A DNA stretch of 61,646 nucleotides from an uncultured Lachnospiraceae bacterium (GTDB lineage Bacteria; Bacillota; Clostridia; Lachnospirales; Lachnospiraceae): assembly GCA_947575805.1 (NCBI GenBank), contig CANPOY010000012.1, positions 1 to 61,646 of the forward strand, in the 5' to 3' direction. Positions 25,878-34,962 of the stretch are shown in pieces; the stretch's first letter is position 1, and each line of letters begins with the position of its first letter. A model generated the notes under the pieces. That model was not told the DNA's origin. It made no database searches and was given only the letters and a program-made list of their open reading frames with translations. The translations under genes and the position numbers were made by a program.

Positions 25878-26769
25878 ACACGTTTTCATCGTCCTTCGGC
25901 TTCTCTTCCGGTTTTTCTTCCTCCGTTCCCTTTTCCAGGGCGTCCGCCTTCTCGACATACTTATTCAGCTTCTCCACGATCTCTGTCGCCACCTGGCTCT
26001 TGCCGTCCTCACTAAGATCCTCATAAAGCTTGGCAAGAGACCGGATCTCCTCCAGATTTTCCTCCGTGATCTCCTCCAGATCAGGAAGCTCTGCCACCCT
26101 CGTGGTAATATCCCCGGCAACATACTTCTCATATGCCTGCCTGACTTCCTTTGCCTTCTCAATATATTTGTTCAGAATCTTTACGGTATCCTCGGCCACA
26201 AAGCTCTTCTCATAGTCGTTCATGCCGTTGTAGATCTCTTCCAGCTCATCGATCTCCTTCACGTCCGTCATGTCCACACCGGGCACGGCGGGAAGCTTAT
26301 TCAGCCTGATATTGAAGTCATATGCCTTATCGTAAGCATCCTGATAAGCCTTATCCACCACGGTATTCAGATCTTCCAGAGAATACAGGGATTCTTCAAT
26401 GGAAAGGTAAGCCTTGCCGTTCTCGTACACCACATAATCAACCTTACCGAATTTGTAATCCGTGCTTCCGTGAGAATTTGTGGTCTTGATATAAACATGC
26501 TCACCTACAAGGGAGCTTGCCCTGGCCAGATCCGTGCTGGCTGCCATGTTCTGGATCTGCTCCACCTGGGAGAACTGCGCGTACTGCGCAATGTACTCGG
26601 TATTGGAGGTGGGCTCCAGCGGATCCTGATACTGCATCTGTGCCACCAGAAGCTGCAGGAACGCGTCCTTATCCATGCCGTTCTTCTCGGACGTGGTTTG
26701 ATTTTTTAATGAAGTCTGGGACTGGGTCTCGACGATCTGGCCGTCCTTGACCGGTGCCATAATTGCCAT
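25876..26769 (-). CDS. flgD: Flagellar hook cap protein FlgD with helical C-terminal extension
   Basis: A 297-residue protein. The FlgD N-terminal signature is clear (DKDAFLQLLVAQMQYQDPLE, YIAQYAQFSQVEQIQNMA), followed by a small beta domain (SSLVGEHVYIKTTNSHGS ... VDYVVYENGKAYLSIEE). From about residue 125 it departs from ordinary FlgD. Two related helical units follow (IDELEEIYNGMNDYEKSFVA and LAKLYEDLSEDGKSQVATEI, each followed by a LNKYIEKA/LNKYVEKA helix), then a Glu/Lys/Pro tail. It caps the growing hook and guides FlgE assembly. Confidence 0.88.
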   Translation of the reverse strand: MAIMAPVKDGQIVETQSQTSLKNQTTSEKNGMDKDAFLQLLVAQMQYQDPLEPTSNTEYIAQYAQFSQVEQIQNMAASTDLARASSLVGEHVYIKTTNSHGSTDYKFGKVDYVVYENGKAYLSIEESLYSLEDLNTVVDKAYQDAYDKAYDFNIRLNKLPAVPGVDMTDVKEIDELEEIYNGMNDYEKSFVAEDTVKILNKYIEKAKEVRQAYEKYVAGDITTRVAELPDLEEITEENLEEIRSLAKLYEDLSEDGKSQVATEIVEKLNKYVEKADALEKGTEEEKPEEKPKDDENV

Positions 26770-26785
26770 ATATATTCTCCTTTCC

Positions 26786-28186
26786 CTATGCGGTATAATC
26801 CACCGTATTCCCGTTCGCGATCATGATGTCCTTTGCCAGAAGGTCTTCCTCATCCATCTCTTCCCCGGGGATGGAATCCTCCAGGCTGATCCTCCGGGTA
26901 CGCCCTTTACGCGACGGCTCCTGTTCCTGGCCGCTGCCTCTCCTGCCCTGTTCCAAATTCTGTTCGAACTGGTGGGTCTGGACGGTGACCTCTATTGCCT
27001 CCACCTTGACCCCCTGTTCCTGGAACTGCTCCTGGAGCTGTACCACCTGACTTTCTATCGCCGCCTTCACCGCCTCGTTCTGAGCGATAAAGCTTGCGGT
27101 CACGGCGCCGCCCCTGGCGGAAATCTGTACCTGCACCGTTCCCAGGCTGGCAGGATGAAGCTGCATCTCCATGGTAGACATGTCAGCCTTTATATTCACC
27201 TTCATGTAATCCATGATCTGGCGCATAATATTCTGGGTATCGGCATCCCAGGCGCTCTCCGTACTGTAGGTCTGCTGAACCTGCATCTCCGGCTGCTGAG
27301 ACCTGTAGCTCTGGGCAAACAGGTTCATCCCCTGTTCTCTGCCATTCTCATGCTGATTCTCCCTGCGGCCATGGTTCTCTCCGGCATCTCTGCCCTCCCG
27401 GGGCTGTTCCGCCGGCTTCTCCTCCACAGGCTTCTGTTCCACGGGCCTTTCTTCCGCCGGCTTCTCCTCCGCAGGCTTCACTGTCTCCCGGCCCGCATCC
27501 GGCACTATGTCGGTGTTCTCTTCCGGCTTTTCAAACTCCCGTACCACTTCTATGGTAACCGGTTCCGCCGCTTCGACTGTTTCTTCGGGCTGCTGCACCA
27601 TGTCGGTCAGCTGCTCCGGACTCACCTCAAGGATTTCACTGCATTCCCGGAGGGTGTCCGTCAACCGGCCCATCAGCTCCTGATATTTCCCGTAAAGCTC
27701 CTCGTTGGTAAGCAATGCCTGAGGGCTTTTCTCTCCCGCCACGGCAAGGATCAGACGGCCCAGTCCCTCCGTAGTCAAGACGTCCGTCTGCTCCAGGCCC
27801 AGCTCCGTCAGGATCTCCTGAACCTCTGCCGGCTCCACTCCGAAAGCTTCCGCCACGTCCTCAATAATCTGGACCGCAGCCGCCCCCAAAATCTCCGCGG
27901 CTTCCTCCAGCTTTTCCTCAGGGATGTCCGTACGCTCTTCCACGTCCCGGCTGGGTTCCCGTTTTTCCGTCCGAACCCTGTGTTCATCCCTTGCCTTCAG
28001 AGAGTCCCCCGGTGTTTTCTTCACCGTCTGACTGTCCTTTGGCTGTTCCGCATTGTCTGCCTGCTTCCCTGCCTGATTGTTCCATACAGCCTGGAAACCG
28101 CCGTCTGCAGATACCCTGGTGCCTGCTCCGGAAGACATCAGTCCGCTTAGTCCCAGGCCTGCACTTTTTACAGGTGTACTTGTCAT
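26786..28186 (-). CDS. fliK: Flagellar hook-length control protein FliK
   Basis: A 466-residue protein with a long disordered N-terminal and middle part containing Pro/Glu repeats (EEKPAEERPVEQKPVEEKP), as expected for a molecular ruler. The C-terminal Flg_hook domain is present (MEMQLHPASLGTVQVQISAR, AVKAAIESQVVQLQEQFQ, VEAIEVTVQ). It measures hook length and triggers the FlhB substrate switch. AGGAGG lies ahead of the ATG. The C-terminal tail after the domain is Arg/Glu-rich. Confidence 0.92.
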   Translation of the reverse strand: MTSTPVKSAGLGLSGLMSSGAGTRVSADGGFQAVWNNQAGKQADNAEQPKDSQTVKKTPGDSLKARDEHRVRTEKREPSRDVEERTDIPEEKLEEAAEILGAAAVQIIEDVAEAFGVEPAEVQEILTELGLEQTDVLTTEGLGRLILAVAGEKSPQALLTNEELYGKYQELMGRLTDTLRECSEILEVSPEQLTDMVQQPEETVEAAEPVTIEVVREFEKPEENTDIVPDAGRETVKPAEEKPAEERPVEQKPVEEKPAEQPREGRDAGENHGRRENQHENGREQGMNLFAQSYRSQQPEMQVQQTYSTESAWDADTQNIMRQIMDYMKVNIKADMSTMEMQLHPASLGTVQVQISARGGAVTASFIAQNEAVKAAIESQVVQLQEQFQEQGVKVEAIEVTVQTHQFEQNLEQGRRGSGQEQEPSRKGRTRRISLEDSIPGEEMDEEDLLAKDIMIANGNTVDYTA

Positions 28187-28219
28187 TTCTGACCTCCTCT
28201 CATATAATTATCAAAGATC

Positions 28220-28284
28220 AAGTCAGGGTATTCCCTTTACAAAATACCCCGACTTATCTATCGGCTGAAACTGCAAAATACTTA
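28220..28284 (-). promoter_or_regulatory. Sigma-D-like promoter and strong hairpin in the motE-fliK gap
   Basis: On the minus strand, TAAG (28284-28281), 15 nt, then GCCGATAG (28265-28258) resembles the flagellar sigma-D pattern TAAA-N15/16-GCCGATAT, with one -35 and one -10 mismatch. Just downstream is a 13-bp inverted repeat, AAGTCAGGGTATT (28220-28232) against AATACCCCGACTT (28243-28255), with one wobble pair and a 10-nt loop. No U-run follows. The hairpin would lie at the very 5' end of a transcript from the sigma-D-like site. Confidence 0.45.
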
Positions 28285-29154
28285 AGAGTCCGGATCCATA
28301 ATTTTTGTAAGTCTTGCGGCCGTCTCCGTATCCATGGCGGCAAGAATACTGCCCCGGGTGTCCGCGCTCATGGCATTCAAAATCTTTGCCACCAGCTCCA
28401 GGTTATCCGTCATGTCGTTAAAAATCTTTGCCGCATCCTTCGGCTTCATGGCGGAATAGGCGGCGGCAAACTCCTGTACTTCCTTGCTTTCCTCCATCTG
28501 GATCACCACCTGCTTATAAAGGGCCTCCGCCGTGGCAGGGTTCATCTCCTCATACCATTTCCGGAATTCCTCCGCACCGGGGCCGTTCTCCGCATAGACC
28601 ACTTCTTCATAGAACTGCTGCTGAATCCGTTGGAACTCCACCATTTTCTGCTCAAATGTGCTGAGTCTCTCATTCTCCGCCATCAACCTCTCCAAATCAC
28701 TGTCCTTGGCGTTGGATGCCGTGCGTACCTGCTCCAGTTCAAGCTCCAGCTGCCGGATATAATCAACGGCATCCTGCAGGCTGGAATAACCGCCATAGCT
28801 GCCCGGATCCATGGTTTCCGTCTGCCCGGAATCCGGAAGGATCATGTTCAGCACCGGCACATCCTTTAATATGGGCGTCAGTACAGAGCTTCCGAAACCG
28901 CCTACGTCCAGTTTTACAATGACGCAGACCACCGCGATCCACAATACCACGATCAGCAGCGTGGCGCCGAAGGTCACAAGCCCGTTGCCCTCGTCCAGCC
29001 CCAGGTCCTCCTCCTCCTTTGCGATCTCTTTCGCCCGGCGTTTTGCTTCCTTCCTCTGATCCTTCTGCTCCTTTTTCAGCTTCTTTTTCTCATCCTGTAT
29101 TTTCTTTTTCTGTTCGTCCGCAGAAACAACTTCCTGACTCACTTCTCTTGCCAT
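28282..29154 (-). CDS. MotE/YlxF-like membrane protein with MgtE N-type domain
   Basis: A 290-residue protein. The N-terminus is a strongly basic/acidic coiled segment, then one membrane helix (about residues 57-80, LVTFGATLLIVVLWIAVVCV). After that come an extracytoplasmic coiled coil and a C-terminal MgtE-N/FliG-like helical domain (AAAYSAMKPKDAAKIFNDM, DNLELVAKILNAMSADTRGS, ILAAMDTETAARLTKIM). It sits in the place of B. subtilis ylxF between fliJ and fliK. Relatives such as MotE act as chaperones or stabilisers for motor proteins, which is the likely role. Confidence 0.8.
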   Translation of the reverse strand: MAREVSQEVVSADEQKKKIQDEKKKLKKEQKDQRKEAKRRAKEIAKEEEDLGLDEGNGLVTFGATLLIVVLWIAVVCVIVKLDVGGFGSSVLTPILKDVPVLNMILPDSGQTETMDPGSYGGYSSLQDAVDYIRQLELELEQVRTASNAKDSDLERLMAENERLSTFEQKMVEFQRIQQQFYEEVVYAENGPGAEEFRKWYEEMNPATAEALYKQVVIQMEESKEVQEFAAAYSAMKPKDAAKIFNDMTDNLELVAKILNAMSADTRGSILAAMDTETAARLTKIMDPDS

Positions 29155-29178
29155 ACTGCCTCCTGATTACAGGCGTCC

Positions 29179-29649
29179 CTATGCCGGTACGCCGCTCCTG
29201 CCGTCCTTACGTTTCTGTCCGTAAGTATAGCTGGTAAGCTCGTCTATCTCCTTGCCTTCCTGCCGCTTCTCATCCATCAGGAACTGCTGGAATGCTTTTT
29301 CTTTCAGGGTCTCATGGGTCTTGCGCTCCATCATCACCTCGGTCAGGCGTTCCCTGGCCTGCTCCAGGACCACCTCCGCCTTTTGCACCCGGACCTGTTG
29401 GTCCGCAATATAATGATCCATACAGAGAACCGCCATCTTGTTCTCATCAATCTCCCTTAAATTCAGACGCCCCTTAAGAAGCGCTGCTCCTGCCTCTTCA
29501 TAACCGGCCTTACGGTCATACAGCCCCTTAAGGCGCTCCTCCTCCTCGTCCAGCGCCGCCCTGGCGGCGGAAAATTCCTGCTTTGCCTGGGTCTCCATCT
29601 TCAGTTTAATGTTCAATATGCTTTGCATCGAATAGCGGAAACGAGCCAT
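29179..29649 (-). CDS. fliJ: Flagellar export chaperone FliJ
   Basis: A 156-residue, almost wholly coiled-coil protein. The start MARFRYSMQSILNIKLKMET and the pattern of a two-helix antiparallel coil match FliJ. It fits into the FliI hexamer and links the ATPase to FlhA. It follows fliI by 34 bp. Sequence conservation in this family is low, so the call leans on position and start motif. Confidence 0.88.
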   Translation of the reverse strand: MARFRYSMQSILNIKLKMETQAKQEFSAARAALDEEEERLKGLYDRKAGYEEAGAALLKGRLNLREIDENKMAVLCMDHYIADQQVRVQKAEVVLEQARERLTEVMMERKTHETLKEKAFQQFLMDEKRQEGKEIDELTSYTYGQKRKDGRSGVPA

Positions 29650-29683
29650 AATCTTCCCCCTGCACTACATTGTATTCGAGATA

Positions 29684-31000
29684 CTAGTCAAAAAGGCTGC
29701 CCAGCATTTCCACGCTGGTCTCAAAGTCAAATTTTTCATCGGTATCCTGACAAAGGAAAGCATTCACCGCGTCGATCTTTGCAATGGCATAGTCAATATT
29801 CGGATTACTGCCGCTCTTGTAGGCCCCGATGTTGATCAGATCCTCGGCTTCATTATAGGTAGCCAGTACATTTTTCAGCTTTCCGGCCATCTGCTTGTGC
29901 TCCCTGGCAGCAATCTGGCTCATACACCTGGAAATGCTCTGCAGCACGTCTATCGCGGGATAATGATTCTTATGTCCCAACTTCCGGTCCAGCATGATGT
30001 GACCGTCCAGAATGCTTCGCGCGGTATCCGTGATAGGCTCGTTAAAGTCGTCACCGTCCACCAGTACGGTGTACAGCCCCGTAATGGAACCCCTGTCCGA
30101 CCTGCCGGCCCGCTCCAGAAGCCGGGGCATCTCCGCATACACGCTGGGGGGATACCCCCTGCTCACCGGCGGCTCGCCGCTGGCCAGGCCAATCTCTCTC
30201 TGCGCCATGGAAAAACGGGTCAGGGAATCCATCATCAGCAGAACATCCCTGCCCTGATCTCTGAAATATTCCGCAATTGCCGTAGCCGTCTTGGCCGCTT
30301 TATTCCGCTCCAAGGCCGGCTTATCCGAGGTAGCGACCACTACCACCGATCGCCTCATACCCTCTTCACCCAGGTCACGTTCTATAAATTCCCGTACCTC
30401 ACGTCCCCGCTCTCCGATCAGGGCGATCACGTTTATATCCGCCTTGGTATTCCGGGCAAACATACCCATCAAAGTGGACTTTCCCACACCGGAACCGGCA
30501 AAAATACCGATACGCTGTCCCTTGCCTACCGTGATCAGTCCGTCCACCGCCTTTACCCCCAGAGGAAGAACCTCGTCGATTATCTCACGGCTCATAGGAT
30601 CCGGAGGGGCGGCCTCCACCGGATACGCCGCCCCGCTTATCACGGTGCCGTCTGCAGACCTGCCCAGGCCGTCCAGTGTCCTGCCCAGAAGCTCGTCGCT
30701 TACCGCCACCCTTAAGGGCTCTCCCGTATTCTCCACGATGCAGCCCAGCCCGATGCCGTCAGTAGGGTCATAAGGCATTAAAAGCGTCTTCCTGTCCTTA
30801 AAGCCCACTACCTCCGCCATGATCGGTGTCTGCTCTCCCTCCCCCGAGGGAAAGATCATACACAGGTCTCCCAGCCTGGCATCCGGCCCTGCAGACTCGA
30901 TAGTCAGACCTACCACGTTGACTACTTTGCCAAGTCTCTTAAAAAAGGTCTGTTCCGCTATTTTATTATACTTTTCGAAATCCACCACCGGTGCAATCAC
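29684..31000 (-). CDS. fliI: Flagellum-specific export ATPase FliI
   Basis: A 438-residue F1-beta-like ATPase. Walker A is GIFAGSGVGKSTLMGMFARN; Walker B lies in DVLLMMDSLTRFSMAQREIG; the FliI-specific ASGEPPVSRGYPPSVYAEMP segment and the C-terminal helical domain are present. It drives unfolding and entry of export substrates, regulated by FliH. It follows fliH by 16 bp. Confidence 0.96.
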   Translation of the reverse strand: MIAPVVDFEKYNKIAEQTFFKRLGKVVNVVGLTIESAGPDARLGDLCMIFPSGEGEQTPIMAEVVGFKDRKTLLMPYDPTDGIGLGCIVENTGEPLRVAVSDELLGRTLDGLGRSADGTVISGAAYPVEAAPPDPMSREIIDEVLPLGVKAVDGLITVGKGQRIGIFAGSGVGKSTLMGMFARNTKADINVIALIGERGREVREFIERDLGEEGMRRSVVVVATSDKPALERNKAAKTATAIAEYFRDQGRDVLLMMDSLTRFSMAQREIGLASGEPPVSRGYPPSVYAEMPRLLERAGRSDRGSITGLYTVLVDGDDFNEPITDTARSILDGHIMLDRKLGHKNHYPAIDVLQSISRCMSQIAAREHKQMAGKLKNVLATYNEAEDLINIGAYKSGSNPNIDYAIAKIDAVNAFLCQDTDEKFDFETSVEMLGSLFD

Positions 31001-31016
31001 GACAACCTCCGCTTCT

Positions 31017-31859
31017 TTATTCCTTCTGCCAGGACAGCAGCAGCAGCTTCTGCCTCAATGCCTCCAGCTGCGTATCCAAACCGCAGTCATAAATACCGCT
31101 GTCCGTCTCGATCAGACATTCGTTTTTTGCCAGAGTCAGATCCTCCACTACCTCCACGGTGCAGTTTGCCGCCACGGCTCCGGTAAGAATCTGCTTTTTC
31201 TGCATACTGATAAAAGGATAATCCTCCTTGGAGACGTGCACCATGAAGTCATGCCCGCCTTCCATCTTCCTCAGGGTGTCGGAAATCAGATGCCCCAGGA
31301 TCTCGCGATATGACCCCAGCTCCACATGAAATATATGCTCGTAAATCGCCGAAATCGCATCTACCATCTGCGGCTCCAGCTCCTCTATCTGCTGCTGATA
31401 ATATTGATCCAGCTCTTCTTCCTTTTGCCGGTATTCCTGCCGGATAGCATCGGCCTCCGCCTGCGCCCTGGCATATCCCTCGGAATATCCCTGCTGCTGT
31501 GCTTCCGCAAGCACGCTTTCCCTCACGGCCAGAGCCTGGGCCTTCGCCTCCTCCTGGATGCGGGCGGCTTCCTCCTGGGCGGACGCCAGTGTCGTCTCCG
31601 CGGCAGCCCGGGCACTCTCCATGATCTGGTCGGCCTTCTCCTGCACCTTGATGACATTGCTCCCCGGGCCGCCGTCCCCGTCCGTGACGAATTCCAGCTC
31701 CTCTGCAGGCAGACCGGACACAAAACCGTCTTCGTCCGCCTCCCTCTGCCAGCGCTCGTGCTCGGCCTGGCGGCGCTGTATCAGCTCGTCTGCATTGATC
31801 ACACGCTTCTCATCGTCCTGGACGGTCATGAATATCTGTTTTACCAAACCCTTAGACAA
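31017..31859 (-). CDS. fliH: Flagellar export ATPase regulator FliH
   Basis: About 281 residues from a TTG start at 31859. A perfect GGAGGTGA lies 8 nt upstream, better than any ATG or GTG nearby. The start overlaps the fliG stop by 8 nt. The N-terminal part is charged; the middle is a long Ala/Glu/Gln coiled coil with GxxxG-like spacing (EGYARAQAEADAIRQEYRQK). The C-terminal V-ATPase E-like domain ends KNECLIETDSGIYDCGLDTQ, typical of FliH. It holds FliI in an inactive form and tethers it to the C-ring. Confidence 0.88.
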   Translation of the reverse strand: MSKGLVKQIFMTVQDDEKRVINADELIQRRQAEHERWQREADEDGFVSGLPAEELEFVTDGDGGPGSNVIKVQEKADQIMESARAAAETTLASAQEEAARIQEEAKAQALAVRESVLAEAQQQGYSEGYARAQAEADAIRQEYRQKEEELDQYYQQQIEELEPQMVDAISAIYEHIFHVELGSYREILGHLISDTLRKMEGGHDFMVHVSKEDYPFISMQKKQILTGAVAANCTVEVVEDLTLAKNECLIETDSGIYDCGLDTQLEALRQKLLLLSWQKE

Positions 31860-32871
31860 CGATCTCGTCACCTCCGCCTCTGGAGATTACGATTTCACCG
31901 GTATCCTCCAGCTTTCTGATAATATTGACAATCTTCTGCTGTGCCTCTTCCACGTCCTTCATACGGACAGGACCCATAAACTCCATATCCTCCTTGATCA
32001 TCACGGCAAGACGCTTGGACAGGTTGTTGAAGATAGCATTCTGTACCTGTTCGTTAGCACTCTTAAGTGCCATCTCAAGGTCACTGTTGTCCACGTCACG
32101 CAGCACACGCTGAATCGCTCTGTCGTCCAGCAGCAGAATGTCCTCGAACACGAACATCTTCTTCCTGATTTCGTCCGCCAGCTCGGGCTCCTCGATCTCC
32201 AGCGTTTCCATAATGTGACGTTCCGTACCTCTGTCCACTGTATTCAGGATCTCCACCACGGCATCCACGCCGCCGATTACGGTGTAATCCTGATTTACAA
32301 GGCTTGCCAGCTTGGATTCCAGCACCTTCTCCACCTCCTTGATCACGTCGGGGCTGGTGCGGTCCATCACCGCAATACGCCGCGCCACGTCCGCCTGTCT
32401 GTCCGGAGCCAGCGCAGAGAGCACCAGCGCCGCCTGTCCCGGTGCAAGATAGGACAGAATGAGGGCAATGGTCTGAGGATGTTCGTCCTGAATGAAGTTG
32501 ATAAGCTGTGAAGCATCTGTCTTGCGCACGAATTCGAAGGGCTTCACCTGGAGGGACGCCGTCAGCTTGCCGATGACATCCATCGCCTTCTCGGATCCCA
32601 GCGCTTTCTCCAGCAGATCCTTGGCATAATTGATACCGCCCTCCGCAATATATTGCTGCGCCAGACAGACCTCGTAAAATTCATTGATCACGTCTTCCTT
32701 CACCTGGGGCGTCACACTTCTGGTATTTGCGATCTCCAGCGTCAGCTCCTCAATCTCCTCTTCCTTCAGGTGTTTAAAGATGCCGGCCGACCGTTCCGGT
32801 CCCAGCGCAATCAGCAGGACCGCCGCTTTCTGTATTCCCTTGAGTTCGTCTTCTTTCGCCGCCTTTGCCAT
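31852..32871 (-). CDS. fliG: Flagellar motor switch protein FliG
   Basis: A 339-residue protein with three helical armadillo-like domains. Signature segments are KAAVLLIALGPERSAGIFKH near the start, DEHPQTIALILSYLAPGQAA (EHPQT motif) in the middle, and a charged C-terminal domain (LLLDDRAIQRVLRDVDNSDL) that meets MotA. It connects the MS ring to FliM and creates torque. It lies 18 bp after fliF. Confidence 0.97.
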   Translation of the reverse strand: MAKAAKEDELKGIQKAAVLLIALGPERSAGIFKHLKEEEIEELTLEIANTRSVTPQVKEDVINEFYEVCLAQQYIAEGGINYAKDLLEKALGSEKAMDVIGKLTASLQVKPFEFVRKTDASQLINFIQDEHPQTIALILSYLAPGQAALVLSALAPDRQADVARRIAVMDRTSPDVIKEVEKVLESKLASLVNQDYTVIGGVDAVVEILNTVDRGTERHIMETLEIEEPELADEIRKKMFVFEDILLLDDRAIQRVLRDVDNSDLEMALKSANEQVQNAIFNNLSKRLAVMIKEDMEFMGPVRMKDVEEAQQKIVNIIRKLEDTGEIVISRGGGDEIVV

Positions 32872-32889
32872 AATAAGCCGCTCCCTCCG

Positions 32890-34494
32890 TTACTCCCAAT
32901 CCTCGTTCAGCCAGTTCCGCAACAGATTGGCCGCCGCCTCGGGATTCTCGTCAACAAACTTTTCTATCATCTTCCTGGTATCGGACTTCGTCTCCACGTC
33001 AATATCCGTTACCGCGTCATCAGGCGTAGACTGCAGCATGGATTCCACGGACAACTCCTCCTCCGATTCCTCTGCCTTTCTGCCCCGCATGCTCCTGAGC
33101 ACCACAAAGCCAAGCAGTGCCAGAATCAGGACAATCATTACGATACTGACAATATCAGTGGTGGTAATGCCCAGCCCCGGCTTGTCGTTAAAGATCGGGG
33201 ACTCAAAGGCCATAATGGTAATATTCTCTTCATTTATGCCGGTGGCATTTGCCGCCATTTTATAATAGTCGGGATCCACCTCCAGACGGACGTCATCCCG
33301 GTGCGCTTCCTTGTATTCCTCCCAGGTAAGGCCTTCCAGCAGACCCTGGGCCCTCACGGACTCCTCGTTGTACTCCCTGTACCGGATCATGGACACGGAC
33401 AAACGTGAGCTGTCATATTTAATGACCCCCGGAGAAGTGGTCACCTGCTTGGCATACTCGTTCAGCAGATAATCGGTGGAGGTCTCCGTCTGGCTGGCCT
33501 CGCTGCTGCCGTTATCCTGCCACATATATCCTGACAGATTCTCCCCGTCATTTTCATCCGTCCCGGGAATTCCGCCGCCCTCGTTCACATTGCTGGATTC
33601 AAATTCATCCCGATGGGCCCAATACCCCTGATCACTGCCCTCGGGAGCGGAGTAATTCTTCCAGGTCTCCTGATACTGGGCAAAGTCCAAATCCAGGTGG
33701 CTGCTCACCGTAATCTGGTCAAACTGCTGGGTACCGTAAAGCACCATCCTTAAATTGCTGGCCAGGAAGGTCTGGGCCTGAGCCTGCAACTCCTGTATGC
33801 TCCCTGCCATGCTTACGGCCGAAGTTTCGTCATTTCCCGAAAAAAGCAGGTTGGTGTTGGTATCCATAATCGTGATATTGGCTGTACTCGCATTCCCCAA
33901 CCCAGTAGCTACACATCTGGCCAATCCTGCAGCCTGGGAAGCGGAAAGATTTCCGTCCAGGTCCAGGCTGACAAAAGCCGTTTTTTCCTGGTTCTGGGCC
34001 GCCAGGGTCCCGTTCTGGGGCGGGATGGTCAGGATCACCGTCGCCTTTTTTATCTGCTTCTGAGCCTCCAGGGTTCTCTCCATCTCCTCCTGCAGATAAA
34101 GTCTCCACTGATTTTCCCTGTCCGTGGAGGTAGTAGACATGCTGCTGTTCACCCAATCCTCGTACTTCATTCCCGGACTGGTATACCCTGCGGACCCCAG
34201 CGCAAGATTCGCCATATACAGCTGCTCCTCCAGCACCTCAACGGTGAGCGCGTCGCTGGACTCCTTGTGGGTCACTCCCGCGCCGTCCAAAATCGCCGTA
34301 ACCTTGGCAGTCTGCGCGGAGTTCTCGTATGTATCAAGTTTTACATATTGAGGTCTGGAAATTGCATAGACGATAATTACAAGTGCAAAGACCGCAGTCG
34401 CCGCAATGGCAATAATGATCGTCCTCTGCCTGGCAGTAAACTTGTTCCACCATTCTTTTATTTTATCCAATATCTCTTTCAGCTTCTCAGGCAT
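32890..34494 (-). CDS. fliF: MS-ring protein FliF
   Basis: A 534-residue protein with two membrane helices (about residues 25-46 and 445-467). Ring-building motif domains include the segment TYENSAQTAKVTAILDGAG and the YMANLALGSAGYTSPGMKYE region. The periplasmic loop is acidic and Asn/Ser-rich (about 300-350). The cytoplasmic C-terminus (KFVDENPEAAANLLRNWLNE) is the FliG-binding tail. It builds the MS and collar rings on which the flagellum assembles. Confidence 0.96.
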   Translation of the reverse strand: MPEKLKEILDKIKEWWNKFTARQRTIIIAIAATAVFALVIIVYAISRPQYVKLDTYENSAQTAKVTAILDGAGVTHKESSDALTVEVLEEQLYMANLALGSAGYTSPGMKYEDWVNSSMSTTSTDRENQWRLYLQEEMERTLEAQKQIKKATVILTIPPQNGTLAAQNQEKTAFVSLDLDGNLSASQAAGLARCVATGLGNASTANITIMDTNTNLLFSGNDETSAVSMAGSIQELQAQAQTFLASNLRMVLYGTQQFDQITVSSHLDLDFAQYQETWKNYSAPEGSDQGYWAHRDEFESSNVNEGGGIPGTDENDGENLSGYMWQDNGSSEASQTETSTDYLLNEYAKQVTTSPGVIKYDSSRLSVSMIRYREYNEESVRAQGLLEGLTWEEYKEAHRDDVRLEVDPDYYKMAANATGINEENITIMAFESPIFNDKPGLGITTTDIVSIVMIVLILALLGFVVLRSMRGRKAEESEEELSVESMLQSTPDDAVTDIDVETKSDTRKMIEKFVDENPEAAANLLRNWLNEDWE

Positions 34495-34549
34495 GACAAG
34501 TCTCCTAAAGTATTATGTAAAATCGTAAACCTTCAGACATCTTCTCATC

Positions 34550-34586
34550 AACGTAACAGACAGTGACCTGTCTGGACTGTTACGTT
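34550..34586 (-). other. Strong hairpin between fliE and fliF
   Basis: The left arm AACGTAACAGACAG (34550-34563) pairs with the right arm CTGTCTG(GA)CTGTTACGTT (34568-34586) around a 4-nt loop, with a small internal bulge. It overlaps the fliE stop codon (34585-34587). There is no U-run, so it is a candidate processing or stability element rather than a terminator. Confidence 0.65.
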
Positions 34587-34920
34587 AAATCTGCATCTGC
34601 ATGATTTCCCTGTAGGCCTCCATCAGCCTGTCGCGGATTGCCACGGTATATTGCAGGGCAGTGGAAGCCTTCTGCAAGGCAATCAGGAGATCATGGGTAT
34701 TCTCTGTCTCACCCAGGGAGAACTTAATCTCTTCGTCCTCAGCATCGGAAAGATAACTGTTCGTCTTTTTAATGTTGTCAATAGCCGTATTTAAGACGGC
34801 ATCAAAAAGCGTCCCTGAAGTCTCCTTTGTCCGGTTTAGATCCAGTAAGGTCCCCTTCAGGGCTTCCGCCGGCGATATATCGTCGATCCTGTTAATTCCG
34901 TTTACTGCATATAAATCCAT
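34585..34920 (-). CDS. fliE: Flagellar hook-basal body adapter FliE
   Basis: A 111-residue helical protein. The C-terminal half (NTHDLLIALQKASTALQYTV, AIRDRLMEAYREIMQMQI) is the family signature. It joins the MS ring/export gate to the rod. It follows flgC in the usual flgB-flgC-fliE order. Confidence 0.95.
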   Translation of the reverse strand: MDLYAVNGINRIDDISPAEALKGTLLDLNRTKETSGTLFDAVLNTAIDNIKKTNSYLSDAEDEEIKFSLGETENTHDLLIALQKASTALQYTVAIRDRLMEAYREIMQMQI

Positions 34921-34962
34921 GATAATATGTACTCCCTTTCATTATGATAAAATGCTTTTATG

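Noticed and set aside
26747..28150. 467-codon plus-strand frame opposite fliK
   Set aside because: It is antisense to fliK; its Leu/Arg/His-rich product is what Glu/Gln/Lys-rich coding DNA gives on the other strand.
26786..28186. Adhesin or surface protein call for the Pro/Glu-repeat protein
   Set aside because: The C-terminal hook-length domain and the position identify it as FliK.
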